DNA from: Verrucomicrobiaceae bacterium UBA1938
GTDB lineage: Bacteria > Verrucomicrobiota > Verrucomicrobiia > Verrucomicrobiales > Verrucomicrobiaceae
Reading direction: 5' to 3'
DNA length: 64,000 nucleotides
Assembly: GCA_002336895.1 (NCBI GenBank)
Contig: DDFC01000023.1
Location: forward strand, 328,763 to 392,762
Positions 43,507 through 51,604 of this stretch are shown here, piece by piece. Under the pieces are notes generated by a model. That model was not told where the DNA came from. It was given only the letters and a program-made list of their open reading frames with translations, and did no database searches. How positions within the stretch are numbered: the stretch's first letter is position 1; every line of letters starts with the position of its first letter. Position numbers and translations under genes: made by a program.

Positions 43507-45513
43507 ATGACCTTTGCCCATCAACATCTGCTGTGGTTTCTGCTGATCGTACCCGCGCTTGTGGGACTGAAGCTGCTCGTGGATTCGCATGGCTCCAAGG
43601 CTGAGCGCCTTTTTGCTGCGGAGCGGCTGAGACCGGCACTTGTCATCGGCCGCTCGCGCTGGCGCTCCTGGTTCGTGTATGCACTCTACATTATGGCCAT
43701 GGCGTGCCTGATCCTGGCCGTGGCGCAGCCGCGCTGGGGGGATGAAAAGCTGGAGATTCCAGACAAGGGCCGGAATGTCTTCATCGCCATCGACACCTCG
43801 CGATCCATGCTGTCCAGGGATGTGCCGCCGGACCGCCTCACCCGGGCACGGCTGGCCGCGCACGACCTGATCATGGAGCTGGGTGGGGAGAGAATCGGCC
43901 TGCTGGCCTTTGCCGGGCGTGCGTACCTCCAGGCCCCGCTGACCACGGATCATGACGCCATCATTGAAAGCCTGCTGGCCTTTGACCACACGATCATCGA
44001 ATGGGGTGGCAGCAATCTGGCTGACCTGCTGGATGTGACCCTGCGAGCAGTCAAAACCCTGCCAAAGAGCAACTACGCGCTCGTGATTTTCAGCGACGGC
44101 GGAGATGCCGACGCCAATCTGGTCCCCTACATCCAGCGCCTCACGGCGGCTGGCATCGTCGTTGTGACCGTGGGGGTCGGTACTGAGAACGGCACACTCA
44201 TCCCCAATCCTGAGGTGGATGGCGACTACATCCGGGATGAGTCCGGTAATGTGGTGCGCTCACAACTCCAGAGCGGGGTGCTGCAGCAACTGGCCACCGC
44301 CACCGGGGGGCGGTATCTCAGGCTGGACACGCAGCCGCTTAGCCGCCACTCCATCCAGCCAGTGCTGGACCGCCTGACGGAGCAGCAGGCCGCCAACCGG
44401 CAGACTTCCAAGCCGATTGAGCGCTTTGCCTGGCCCCTCGGAGTTGGTATATTTCTCCTCATGCTCGCCTGGATCATCAGCGCCGTGCCCCGCCCTACCG
44501 CCCGTCCGGTGGTACTGGCGCTGGCCGTCATCGCATTGACGCCTCCGTCTTCTGTGAAGGCTGCCGGCCCTTCCGACCTGGTGGCCTTCTTTTTCCAGTC
44601 CAGCGGCCCCAGCCCTGAGGCTGCCAAGCAGGCACTGGAAAAAGGCGACCTCAAAAAAGCCCGGGATCTGTACAACAAGCTGCTGGAGCGAGACGACTTC
44701 GCAGTGCATGACCGCGAAGAGCTGCTCTATGGTCTGGCCACCACGGAGCACGACCTGACGAACTATGACGGAAGCGTCAAAAACTTCAGCGAGGTGCTGC
44801 ACACCCAAGACAAGTCCCTGCGTGCACGAGCCCACCGGGGCCTGGGACATACGCTGTATGACCAAGGCGTGCGAGGCCTGCAGCAGCAGCCAAAGATCAC
44901 CGTCCAACGCTGGACAGATGCACTGCGACATCTCGACGCTGCTCTGGAGCTGGATCGTGACAACAAGGAGCTGCGAGACAACCGTGACCATGTGAGCAAA
45001 ATGCTGGCCCAACTGAAGCAAGTGATGAAGCAGATGGAAGAGCAGCAGCAGGGGCAGAAGGGCAAAAAAGGCCAAAAGGGTCAGAAAGGTGACAAAGGCC
45101 AGGGCCAGGAGGGCGATGAAGGTGACGAAGGAGAGTCCGGTGATCAGGGCAGCGACCCCAATGGCCAGAACCAGCCCAAGGAGCCCAAAGACGGCAAAGG
45201 CGAAAAGAAGGAGGCCGACGACGGCATCGGGGGCAAGGATGCCAAAGAACTGCCCGAAGGGCGGCTGCAGGCCGCTGGTGGAAACCAGAACGAAAAAGAA
45301 GCCCAGCAGGGCAAAGACGGCCTCAAGCCCGGAGGTGAAGGCGGAGACCCGAAGGCTCAAAAGGATAAAAAGACCACGGACAACCAACGCAACCCGCGCA
45401 CCGGCTTCACCCCCGGTGAAGCCGAAGGAATCATCCGTCAATACATGGATGAAATCACGGCACCTCTGACCAACCGCTACCACACCCCGCCTGCGAACAA
45501 AAAAGACTGGTAA
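43507..45513 (+). CDS. batB: BatB-BatC fusion: VWA membrane protein plus TPR and Gly-X-Y tail
   Basis: 668 residues from ATG 43507; the reading frame is open further upstream, inside batA, but the BatA-like start HQHLLWFLLIVPALVGL fixes the start. Residues 1-320 are BatB: two helices, VWA with MIDAS DTSRSM (Asp96) and FSDGGDAD, then a third helix (about 315-332). A further hydrophobic segment (about 335-360) leads into TPR-like helices (about 370-500, ALEKGDLKKARDLYNKLLE), i.e. BatC. The tail from about 516 has Gly-X-Y triplets and a K/E/D-rich low-complexity region. In Bacteroides these are two proteins. Confidence 0.9.
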   Translation: MTFAHQHLLWFLLIVPALVGLKLLVDSHGSKAERLFAAERLRPALVIGRSRWRSWFVYALYIMAMACLILAVAQPRWGDEKLEIPDKGRNVFIAIDTSRSMLSRDVPPDRLTRARLAAHDLIMELGGERIGLLAFAGRAYLQAPLTTDHDAIIESLLAFDHTIIEWGGSNLADLLDVTLRAVKTLPKSNYALVIFSDGGDADANLVPYIQRLTAAGIVVVTVGVGTENGTLIPNPEVDGDYIRDESGNVVRSQLQSGVLQQLATATGGRYLRLDTQPLSRHSIQPVLDRLTEQQAANRQTSKPIERFAWPLGVGIFLLMLAWIISAVPRPTARPVVLALAVIALTPPSSVKAAGPSDLVAFFFQSSGPSPEAAKQALEKGDLKKARDLYNKLLERDDFAVHDREELLYGLATTEHDLTNYDGSVKNFSEVLHTQDKSLRARAHRGLGHTLYDQGVRGLQQQPKITVQRWTDALRHLDAALELDRDNKELRDNRDHVSKMLAQLKQVMKQMEEQQQGQKGKKGQKGQKGDKGQGQEGDEGDEGESGDQGSDPNGQNQPKEPKDGKGEKKEADDGIGGKDAKELPEGRLQAAGGNQNEKEAQQGKDGLKPGGEGGDPKAQKDKKTTDNQRNPRTGFTPGEAEGIIRQYMDEITAPLTNRYHTPPANKKDW

Positions 45514-45554
45514 GCCGCATACGCCGGCAGTGACGACCGAAATCCCAAGCCTGA

Positions 45555-48170
45555 ATGATTCACAGCCCCCAACTTCCGCCAGCTCCAGCACGCTCCGCCA
45601 TCGTGAGCGGCCTCGTGAAATCCGGCCGCAGGAGCTTCTTCCGCCTTTCCAGCAGCCTGCATACGCTGCTGATGACGGTCCTTTTTGCCTCTCATGCTGC
45701 AGCGGCCACTGTACGCGCCTACATCCAGCCAGACCACGCGCAAACCGGCCAGGTGGTGAATTACGTTATCACAGTACAAAACGGCACCGTGAAGAGCGTG
45801 CCTCAGCTCCGCCTGCCAGTGCAGATCGGGATGACGTCCGCTGTCTCCACGGCGCAGAACATCGAGATCCGTGGCGCACAGCAGATCGTCTCCACCCAGC
45901 TCTCCTGGGGAGTGGCGGCCAATGAGCCCGGGGAGTTTGTCATTCCGCCCCAGGAAATTCAGGTGAACGGAGAAATCCTCAAGACCAATGAAGTGCGGCT
46001 AATTGTGAGTGAATCTCCCACTACAGTCTCGGGCGCCAGCGAGGACACCAGTGTTCCCCTGCTGCAGATCGAGGTGGGCAAGACAGAAGTGTATCAAGGA
46101 GAAGTGGTGCCCATCACCGCCAGCCTCTTTGTGCCGCGCAACCGAGTGATGCTGCGACGCGTGGGCTTGATCGAAGTGGCCAAGAACGATTTTGCCGTGG
46201 CTCGTTTCCCGCAGCAGGCAGATCAGACGATGCAACGCGTGAATGATATCGATTACATAGTCGTCACCTATCGCAGCACTCTCTCCGCCCTTCACGCGGG
46301 TGATTTCAAAGTAGGCCCTGCCAACTGTGAACTGCTGTTTGAGGTCTTTGATGACAACGCCCAGCGGCAGATGAGCCGGGGTCTGCCCTTTGGCCTCGTC
46401 ATGGGCGGCGCAGAGACACGCAAGCAGGTGGTAAAAAGCCAGGACGTGCGAATCAAGGTACTGCCGCTGCCCACGGAAGGAAAACCGGCCAACTACAGCG
46501 GTGCTGTCGGCGATTTCAGCATCAGCGCCACCGCCACACCCAATGAGCTGAGTGTTGGCGATCCACTGGCCGTGGACATCACGATTGACGGAGCGGGCAA
46601 TTTCGATGCGCTCAACCCGCCCAGTCTCATGCCACCGGACGGGTGGAAAGCCTACCCGCCGCGCCGCTACAATGTGGACGGCCCGATTGACCCCAATCTA
46701 ACGCCCACAGCCCAGCGCCGCATTGGTTACTCCATGGTCTTTGTGCCCGAAAAAGTGCACTCTGAACTGCCCCCCTTTGAGCTCAGCTACTTCAGCCCCA
46801 CTCAGAAGAAGTACATTTCTGCGCGCACTGCGCCGATCGCCTTGCGCGTCAAACCGGGTGCCGTAGCAGCAACGACGGCTGCAGGAACGGATGGAGGCCC
46901 CGCGACAGCCCCGAAACCGCCGGCCGTCCTTCAGCCCAAGCCGCAAATCAGCGACATTCTCATGAATGTGCCGGCCAAGGCCCACTGGCTGGGAACAAAG
47001 GTGACGGCGAACGCCCCTCTGACCAGCAGCACGCGCTTCTGGGCCATTCAATCCATTCCTGCCGCACTGATCATCCTGGCATCTCTGATCACCTGGCTGC
47101 GAAGGCGCAGCAGCGAAGCCTCCGACGGGCTGCGTGGTGAACTGCAACTGCTGTGGCGCGGCCTGGAAGAGCGGGACATTTCCGACCGTGAGTTTCTGCA
47201 CAGAGCGGCCCGCTTCATCCATCGCAGCCAGCCGGGTGAGATCAAAGATGAAGAGCTGCGGCAGATCGTGCAGCGCTACGAAAACCAAAGCTTCACCGCC
47301 GTGCCCACTGCTGAAGCAGCACTTGGCTCAGCAGAACGAGGCAGGATTCTCACCACGCTGTCCCCGCTGCTCAAGCGTGCCTCTCTGCTGATCATTGCGC
47401 TGGCATCACTCTCCGTCGGCGCGGCAGCAGCAGAAACATCGCCCGACACGGTTTACCAACAAGCACGCGAGGCTTTGGAGAAGGGCAAGTTCACCCAGGC
47501 TCAGTATCTTGCAGAATCGCTTACCAAACAGAATCCGCCGGCTCTCAGCGCGGAGGTGTTCACCGTCATCGGCCACGCGCGCTACCGGCAGGAAGACCTG
47601 GGCAGGGCGGCGCTCTGGTACCAGCGCGCCCAGCTGCTGGACCCGCTGAATCCTGAGCTGTTGCAGAACCTGCTGCACCTGGATGAAAAGCTGCGCTTCT
47701 TCCGCTATGGAGAAGATTCACTGCTGACCTTCCTCAGTCTGCTGCTGCGCAAAAACACCTGGATCATCATCACGTCCGCAGGCGCATGGCTCATGGTACT
47801 GGCCATCATGAGCTGGATCCTGTCTCCAACGCGGAAAACGAGCCATGGAATACTCGCCCTGATTATCTGTTTGATCGGGCTGATGGCAGCGATCCCTGCC
47901 GCGGCTTTTGCCACCGTGCGGCCTGCGCCCAGCGACCGGGTGAAGGATGTGATGGTCGTCACCGCACGGGAAGTGAACGCCTATACGGCGGCGACAGTCA
48001 CCTCCGGCAATGTCATTTCCCTGCCACCCGGCAGCCAGATCCGGCTGCTGGAAAAACGCGGAGCCTGGAGCTATGTGGAAGTCCCCAGCAGCCCACAGTA
48101 TGTGCGCGGCTGGGTAGAGTCGGCGACATACACGCCGCTATGGCCCTGGGACATGATGCTGGTGCCATAG
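45555..48170 (+). CDS. batD: BatD-BatE fusion
   Basis: 871 residues. A long N-region and signal peptide end at about ASHAAAA (residue 50). A BatD-type series of beta domains follows (about 52-480, TVRAYIQPDHAQTGQVVNY...), then a membrane helix (about 495-515). A cytoplasmic helical stretch and a second signal/helix (about 610-630) lead to a TPR region (REALEKGKFTQAQYLAESL, RAALWYQRAQLLDPLN), two membrane helices (about 735-790) and a C-terminal SH3-like domain (VTSGNVISLPPGSQIRLLEKRGAWSYVEV). The TPR + SH3 portion is BatE. ATG 45672 is an alternative start. Confidence 0.88.
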   Translation: MIHSPQLPPAPARSAIVSGLVKSGRRSFFRLSSSLHTLLMTVLFASHAAAATVRAYIQPDHAQTGQVVNYVITVQNGTVKSVPQLRLPVQIGMTSAVSTAQNIEIRGAQQIVSTQLSWGVAANEPGEFVIPPQEIQVNGEILKTNEVRLIVSESPTTVSGASEDTSVPLLQIEVGKTEVYQGEVVPITASLFVPRNRVMLRRVGLIEVAKNDFAVARFPQQADQTMQRVNDIDYIVVTYRSTLSALHAGDFKVGPANCELLFEVFDDNAQRQMSRGLPFGLVMGGAETRKQVVKSQDVRIKVLPLPTEGKPANYSGAVGDFSISATATPNELSVGDPLAVDITIDGAGNFDALNPPSLMPPDGWKAYPPRRYNVDGPIDPNLTPTAQRRIGYSMVFVPEKVHSELPPFELSYFSPTQKKYISARTAPIALRVKPGAVAATTAAGTDGGPATAPKPPAVLQPKPQISDILMNVPAKAHWLGTKVTANAPLTSSTRFWAIQSIPAALIILASLITWLRRRSSEASDGLRGELQLLWRGLEERDISDREFLHRAARFIHRSQPGEIKDEELRQIVQRYENQSFTAVPTAEAALGSAERGRILTTLSPLLKRASLLIIALASLSVGAAAAETSPDTVYQQAREALEKGKFTQAQYLAESLTKQNPPALSAEVFTVIGHARYRQEDLGRAALWYQRAQLLDPLNPELLQNLLHLDEKLRFFRYGEDSLLTFLSLLLRKNTWIIITSAGAWLMVLAIMSWILSPTRKTSHGILALIICLIGLMAAIPAAAFATVRPAPSDRVKDVMVVTAREVNAYTAATVTSGNVISLPPGSQIRLLEKRGAWSYVEVPSSPQYVRGWVESATYTPLWPWDMMLVP

Positions 48171-48189
48171 CGGAGCCGGTCAGGCTCCG
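48171..48189. terminator. Hairpin between bat operon and ferritin
   Basis: CGGAGCC-GGTCA-GGCTCCG, a perfect 7-bp stem between two convergent stop codons (it includes the ferritin stop). There is no T tract on either side, so termination would be weak or factor-assisted. Confidence 0.35.
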
Positions 48190-48707
48190 GTGGCATCGAG
48201 CGGAGCCGTGCTGGCACTTGGGCGGCTGCCGGCCTCGCGGTCCAGAACAAGAAGACTGGCGGTGTCATTGCCAGCCAGCTTGAGACGGTTGAGCATGTCC
48301 CCCACGGTTTTTTCCTCCTCCATCTGTTCGTTGAGGAACCAGAGCAGCAGGTTTTTAGAGGCATGGTCTTTGACCTGCTCAGCCACTTCAAAGAGGTCAT
48401 TGATCTGCTGGGTGACGCGCTGCTCCTGCTTGAGACTGTGCTGGAAGACATCCAGCGGAGATTTGAAGTCCATCTTGGGCTTGGCAATGGGCTGGAACTC
48501 CACTTTGGCGTCCCGGTCCACGAGATACTGGTAGAACTTCAGCGCATGCATGGTCTCCTCGCGGCTCTGGGTGAACATCCACTTGGCAAAGCCTGCATAG
48601 GGTGTCTGCTCAAACCACGCCGCCATGGCGAGGTAAACATAGCTGGAGGACATTTCGTTGTTGATCTGCTCGTTGAGCAGCTTGGTGAGTTTGGGATTGA
48701 GTGTCAT
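48180..48707 (-). CDS. ftnA: Bacterial non-heme ferritin
   Basis: 175 residues from ATG 48707. Ferroxidase ligands are placed as expected: Glu in KLLNEQINNEMSSSYVYL, E-x-x-H in REETMHALKFYQYL, Glu in LKQEQRVTQQIND and the C-terminal LWFLNEQMEEEKTVGDML. It stores iron as a 24-mer in the cytosol. The C-terminal 20 residues (after LLVLDREAG) are a low-complexity extension. Convergent with the bat operon. Confidence 0.93.
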   Translation of the reverse strand: MTLNPKLTKLLNEQINNEMSSSYVYLAMAAWFEQTPYAGFAKWMFTQSREETMHALKFYQYLVDRDAKVEFQPIAKPKMDFKSPLDVFQHSLKQEQRVTQQINDLFEVAEQVKDHASKNLLLWFLNEQMEEEKTVGDMLNRLKLAGNDTASLLVLDREAGSRPSASTAPLDATGA

Positions 48708-48869
48708 GGCGCGTGCTGGGTTTGGAATTGCTGAAATTGAAACAGCATGACCCGGCCAGCGCAAGGCTGCTGCATGGATTTTTTAAGGGTGGGGAAAAAG
48801 CTACATCAGGGTAAAAAGACGATTCGCTTTTCTTTGCGCCAGTACACGCCACGATGGGATGGTCCCGCG

Positions 48870-50138
48870 ATGCCCACTGCCTCCGCCGCTTCATCCCACC
48901 AGCATCATCCGCATGTCGTGCGGCGGAATTTCATCTGTCACTGTCTGGAGGGGGGGCTGTACATGGGCGGGGTGGCGTTTCTCCAACCGGAGACCGTCAT
49001 GCCCAAGATGGTGGAGCAGCTCGGCGCCCCCTCGGCGGTGATCGCCATCATGCCGGTGATCATCCCGGCTGCGTTTGCGCTGGCAGGGCTCTTTGTGTCC
49101 CCGCTGGTGGAGCGGCTGACGAAATTTAAACCCTGGGTGATGGGGTTTGGCCTGCTGCAGCGCCTGCCGTATCTCATCACCGGGCTGCTGCTCTGGTACT
49201 GGCAGGATGCCGGCCCGTGGCTGCTGCCGATGGTGGTGCTGACGCCGGTTTTCTCCGGCTTGGTAGGAGGCGTGGGGGTGGTGGCGTGGATGGAAATGGT
49301 CACGCGCATGGTGCCGGAACGCGTGAGAGCTGCCGGCTGGGCGGCGCGCTACATCACCCAAGCGTGCATTGGCATGGTGGCCGGAGGTGTGATCCAGCAG
49401 GTACTGACGCACACCCCCGGGCAGCGAGGCTACGCGGTGCTGCATCTGACCACCTTTGCCTTTCTGCTGCTGTCGTGGATATCGCAGTCATTCATGCGCG
49501 AGCTCCCTGCCGCGCATCATTACCACCCGCATGAGGGCAGCTACTGGAGCTACCTGCGCAGCCTGCCGGGGCTGCTGCGCGGCCAGCCGAATCTGCTGAA
49601 GCTGATCGCAGCACGGTTTACCGGCACGGGATATCTGATTGTCGTGTCGTTTCTGACCCTGCATGCGCTGCACACCACGGGCAGGCCAGAGGCGGAGGAG
49701 GGGAGCTTTGTCTCGTTTCAGAACATCGGCACCATCCTGGGCAGCCTGCTGGCAGCCTGGCTGGGCTATCACATGGGCGGCCGGGTGCTGCTGATCCTTT
49801 CCCGCGTCGTCTGCATGGCCTTGTGCCTGTGGGCCAGTACGACGCATACTTTCGGCGGTTTCATGAGCGCCTACTTTGTCCTGGGTTTTGGCCTGTTTCT
49901 GGACCGGGTGGGAGATCTGACGCTGACGGCGGAACTCTGCCCGCCTGAGAGGCGCTCCACGCTGCAGGCTGTGCTTGGGTTCTGTAATGTGTGGTCGCTC
50001 ATGCTGGCCACGAGCCTGGGAGGACTCATCCACTCGCTCAGCGGATCGTTTTATCTGGTGGCGGGTCTGGCGGCGGTGATGTCGGCGCTGTCGATTCTTA
50101 TCCTCATTGGCATCCCAGAACCACGGGGAACCCGCTGA
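48870..50138 (+). CDS. MFS transporter
   Basis: 422 residues from ATG 48870 (upstream codons are polar and overlap the ferritin promoter region). About twelve hydrophobic segments. An MFS-like loop motif lies in VSPLVERLTKFKPWVMG between helices 2 and 3, and a second similar stretch in LAAWLGYHMGGRVLLILSR. A His-rich N-terminus (SSHQHHPHVV) and loop (AAHHYHPHEG) are unusual. Substrate unknown. It is divergent from ferritin with 162 bp between starts; the His-rich ends and the ferritin neighbour make a metal link conceivable but unproven. Confidence 0.8.
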   Translation: MPTASAASSHQHHPHVVRRNFICHCLEGGLYMGGVAFLQPETVMPKMVEQLGAPSAVIAIMPVIIPAAFALAGLFVSPLVERLTKFKPWVMGFGLLQRLPYLITGLLLWYWQDAGPWLLPMVVLTPVFSGLVGGVGVVAWMEMVTRMVPERVRAAGWAARYITQACIGMVAGGVIQQVLTHTPGQRGYAVLHLTTFAFLLLSWISQSFMRELPAAHHYHPHEGSYWSYLRSLPGLLRGQPNLLKLIAARFTGTGYLIVVSFLTLHALHTTGRPEAEEGSFVSFQNIGTILGSLLAAWLGYHMGGRVLLILSRVVCMALCLWASTTHTFGGFMSAYFVLGFGLFLDRVGDLTLTAELCPPERRSTLQAVLGFCNVWSLMLATSLGGLIHSLSGSFYLVAGLAAVMSALSILILIGIPEPRGTR

Positions 50139-50147
50139 TCCCACCTG

Positions 50148-50525
50148 CTACTCGGCACACTCGATTGTGGCACGCATGGACACCTTGCAGCTCGGGATGC
50201 GGGGGTCAGGACCGTATTCCTCGATCTGCAACTGCCGCAGTTCCGCCAGTTCCTTGTGGACGGTGGCCACGATGACGCGCCCTTGTGTGTTAACCTCGTC
50301 GGCCATGCGTTTTCCAAGCTCCTTGGAATGTCCGAAGATGACTAAGAGCATTTCGATCACGTAATCGAAGGTGTGGCAGTCGTCATCCAGCAGGATGACG
50401 TGCCAGGGCGGCTCCAAGGCGGGAGGAGCGGTCTGTGGCAGACCACGCGGCCGCGATGGGGCAACAAGCGGCTGCCGGGGTGTCACCGGAGTGGTCGCAC
50501 AGCGGGTGGCAGCGGAGGGAGTCAT
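50148..50525 (-). CDS. clpS: ClpS-like adaptor with altered N-degron pocket
   Basis: 125 residues from ATG 50525 (ATG 50534 is three codons earlier). After a Pro-rich N-terminal extension (about 40 residues), the ClpS fold begins at PWHVILLDDDCHTFDYVIEML and continues with ADEVNTQGRVIVATVHKELAELRQLQIEEYG. ClpS delivers N-end-rule substrates to ClpAP. Compared with E. coli ClpS from memory, Asn34 is Asp, Met40 is Phe and the pocket His66 (VHYQG) is Asn (VNTQG), so N-degron binding may be changed. Convergent with the MFS gene, 9 bp apart. Confidence 0.85.
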   Translation of the reverse strand: MTPSAATRCATTPVTPRQPLVAPSRPRGLPQTAPPALEPPWHVILLDDDCHTFDYVIEMLLVIFGHSKELGKRMADEVNTQGRVIVATVHKELAELRQLQIEEYGPDPRIPSCKVSMRATIECAE

Positions 50526-50667
50526 CGGCCACAATATGCCTCAGCCACGCCGTCTCTCAAGTCTCCTCGCCATGCGCCCGCAGATGCGCTCCAGTGCTCC
50601 GGGTTTGTGCTGGGGAAAACTCATTTCTTGCCGAAAGGCCTTGGTTCATGCCACACTTTGGCAAAAT

Positions 50668-50925
50668 ATGAACTCATCCATCTGCCGTACCCTCAGCACC
50701 ATCTGTTTTCAGGCTGGGATTCTCTCGATCGTGCTTTCCATCTGGATCTGGTGGTTTGTCAACGGAGACTCCCCGGAAGAGCAGGCGCATGCAGAGCGCT
50801 TTGGCATCTTCATCGGGCTCTGGGCCCCGACGCTGCTGATCCTTTCGAACCGCTTTGACCGCTATGCCGACAAAGCCAAGAACCTGCCGGGCCTGAACGA
50901 AAGCGAAGGCAGTGACAAAAACTGA
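50668..50925 (+). CDS. Small membrane protein
   Basis: 85 residues from ATG 50668: two hydrophobic segments (FQAGILSIVLSIWIWWFV and FGIFIGLWAPTLLILSNRF) joined by an acidic loop, with a short charged C-terminus. No family recognised. The frame is open far upstream across clpS on the other strand, but that part is antisense to a real gene. Confidence 0.65.
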   Translation: MNSSICRTLSTICFQAGILSIVLSIWIWWFVNGDSPEEQAHAERFGIFIGLWAPTLLILSNRFDRYADKAKNLPGLNESEGSDKN

Positions 50926-50934
50926 GCCATGAGC

Positions 50935-51477
50935 TCAAAGAGGCTCACGGCCGGTGGCCTCGATGTACTGCTGACGCAGGCTGTTGAAGGCCTGCTGCCA
51001 TTCGTCCACCACCCTTTGCAGCTCCATCACCTGCTTTTCCAGGGTGGAGATGCGGGACTGCTGCATGACGTCTCCGCCCCCGATTTTTTCATCCCTGCCG
51101 GTGCCGATGAAAGTGGTGGCAGCGCTGCGCACGTGGTGAGGGCTGGCCTGGAACCAGGAAAGGTCAGCGAGCCGGGCCTCGGTGTTGTCGAGGCAGTTGA
51201 TGATGGTCACGTTTTCATCGATTTCACCGGTGGCCAGGAACTCCTGAATGGTGGCCACGTTGGTCGGACCGTAGAGGTAGTTGTCCGGCATCTGCACTAG
51301 CAGATCCATCTGGAGCTCAGCGATCATGGGGGCGCGCTGCCAGCTCATGCGATTGTCATTGGAGATCTTGTCCAGAGGCGAGATCTTTGCATCGGCGGCC
51401 CATCCGCGCAGGGTTTCGAGGTCTTTGGCCTCATAAATTTCCTTGTCTGATGCTTTGAGCAGGTACCAAGTTTGCAT
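50935..51477 (-). CDS. GYF_2/DUF4339-like protein with coiled coil
   Basis: 180 residues from ATG 51477. Two GYF_2-like segments are visible: WYLLKASDKEIYEAKDLETLRGWAADAKISP (N-terminal) and YLYGPTNVATIQEFLATGEIDENV. A C-terminal coiled coil follows (RISTLEKQVMELQRVVDEWQQAFNSL). GYF-type domains bind proline-rich peptides; partners are unknown. Convergent with the small membrane protein gene. Confidence 0.65.
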   Translation of the reverse strand: MQTWYLLKASDKEIYEAKDLETLRGWAADAKISPLDKISNDNRMSWQRAPMIAELQMDLLVQMPDNYLYGPTNVATIQEFLATGEIDENVTIINCLDNTEARLADLSWFQASPHHVRSAATTFIGTGRDEKIGGGDVMQQSRISTLEKQVMELQRVVDEWQQAFNSLRQQYIEATGREPL

Positions 51478-51604
51478 GGCGTAGAGATAATCAAATTCCG
51501 CAGCCTGAGCCAAGCTCAAATTGCGCATGAATTCAAAGTCAGAGCATTGACGGCGTCATTTCGCAAGGCACCCTCCGCCTCCCTCGTTTAACCGCGCACT
51601 CATT

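Noticed and set aside
45052..45150. Calling the Gly-X-Y tail a true collagen
   Set aside because: Only 11 triplets, register shift, and no proline.
50371..50667. Extending the small membrane protein upstream to 50371
   Set aside because: That stretch is antisense to clpS and has no membrane or domain features; ATG 50668 suits the hydrophobic start.
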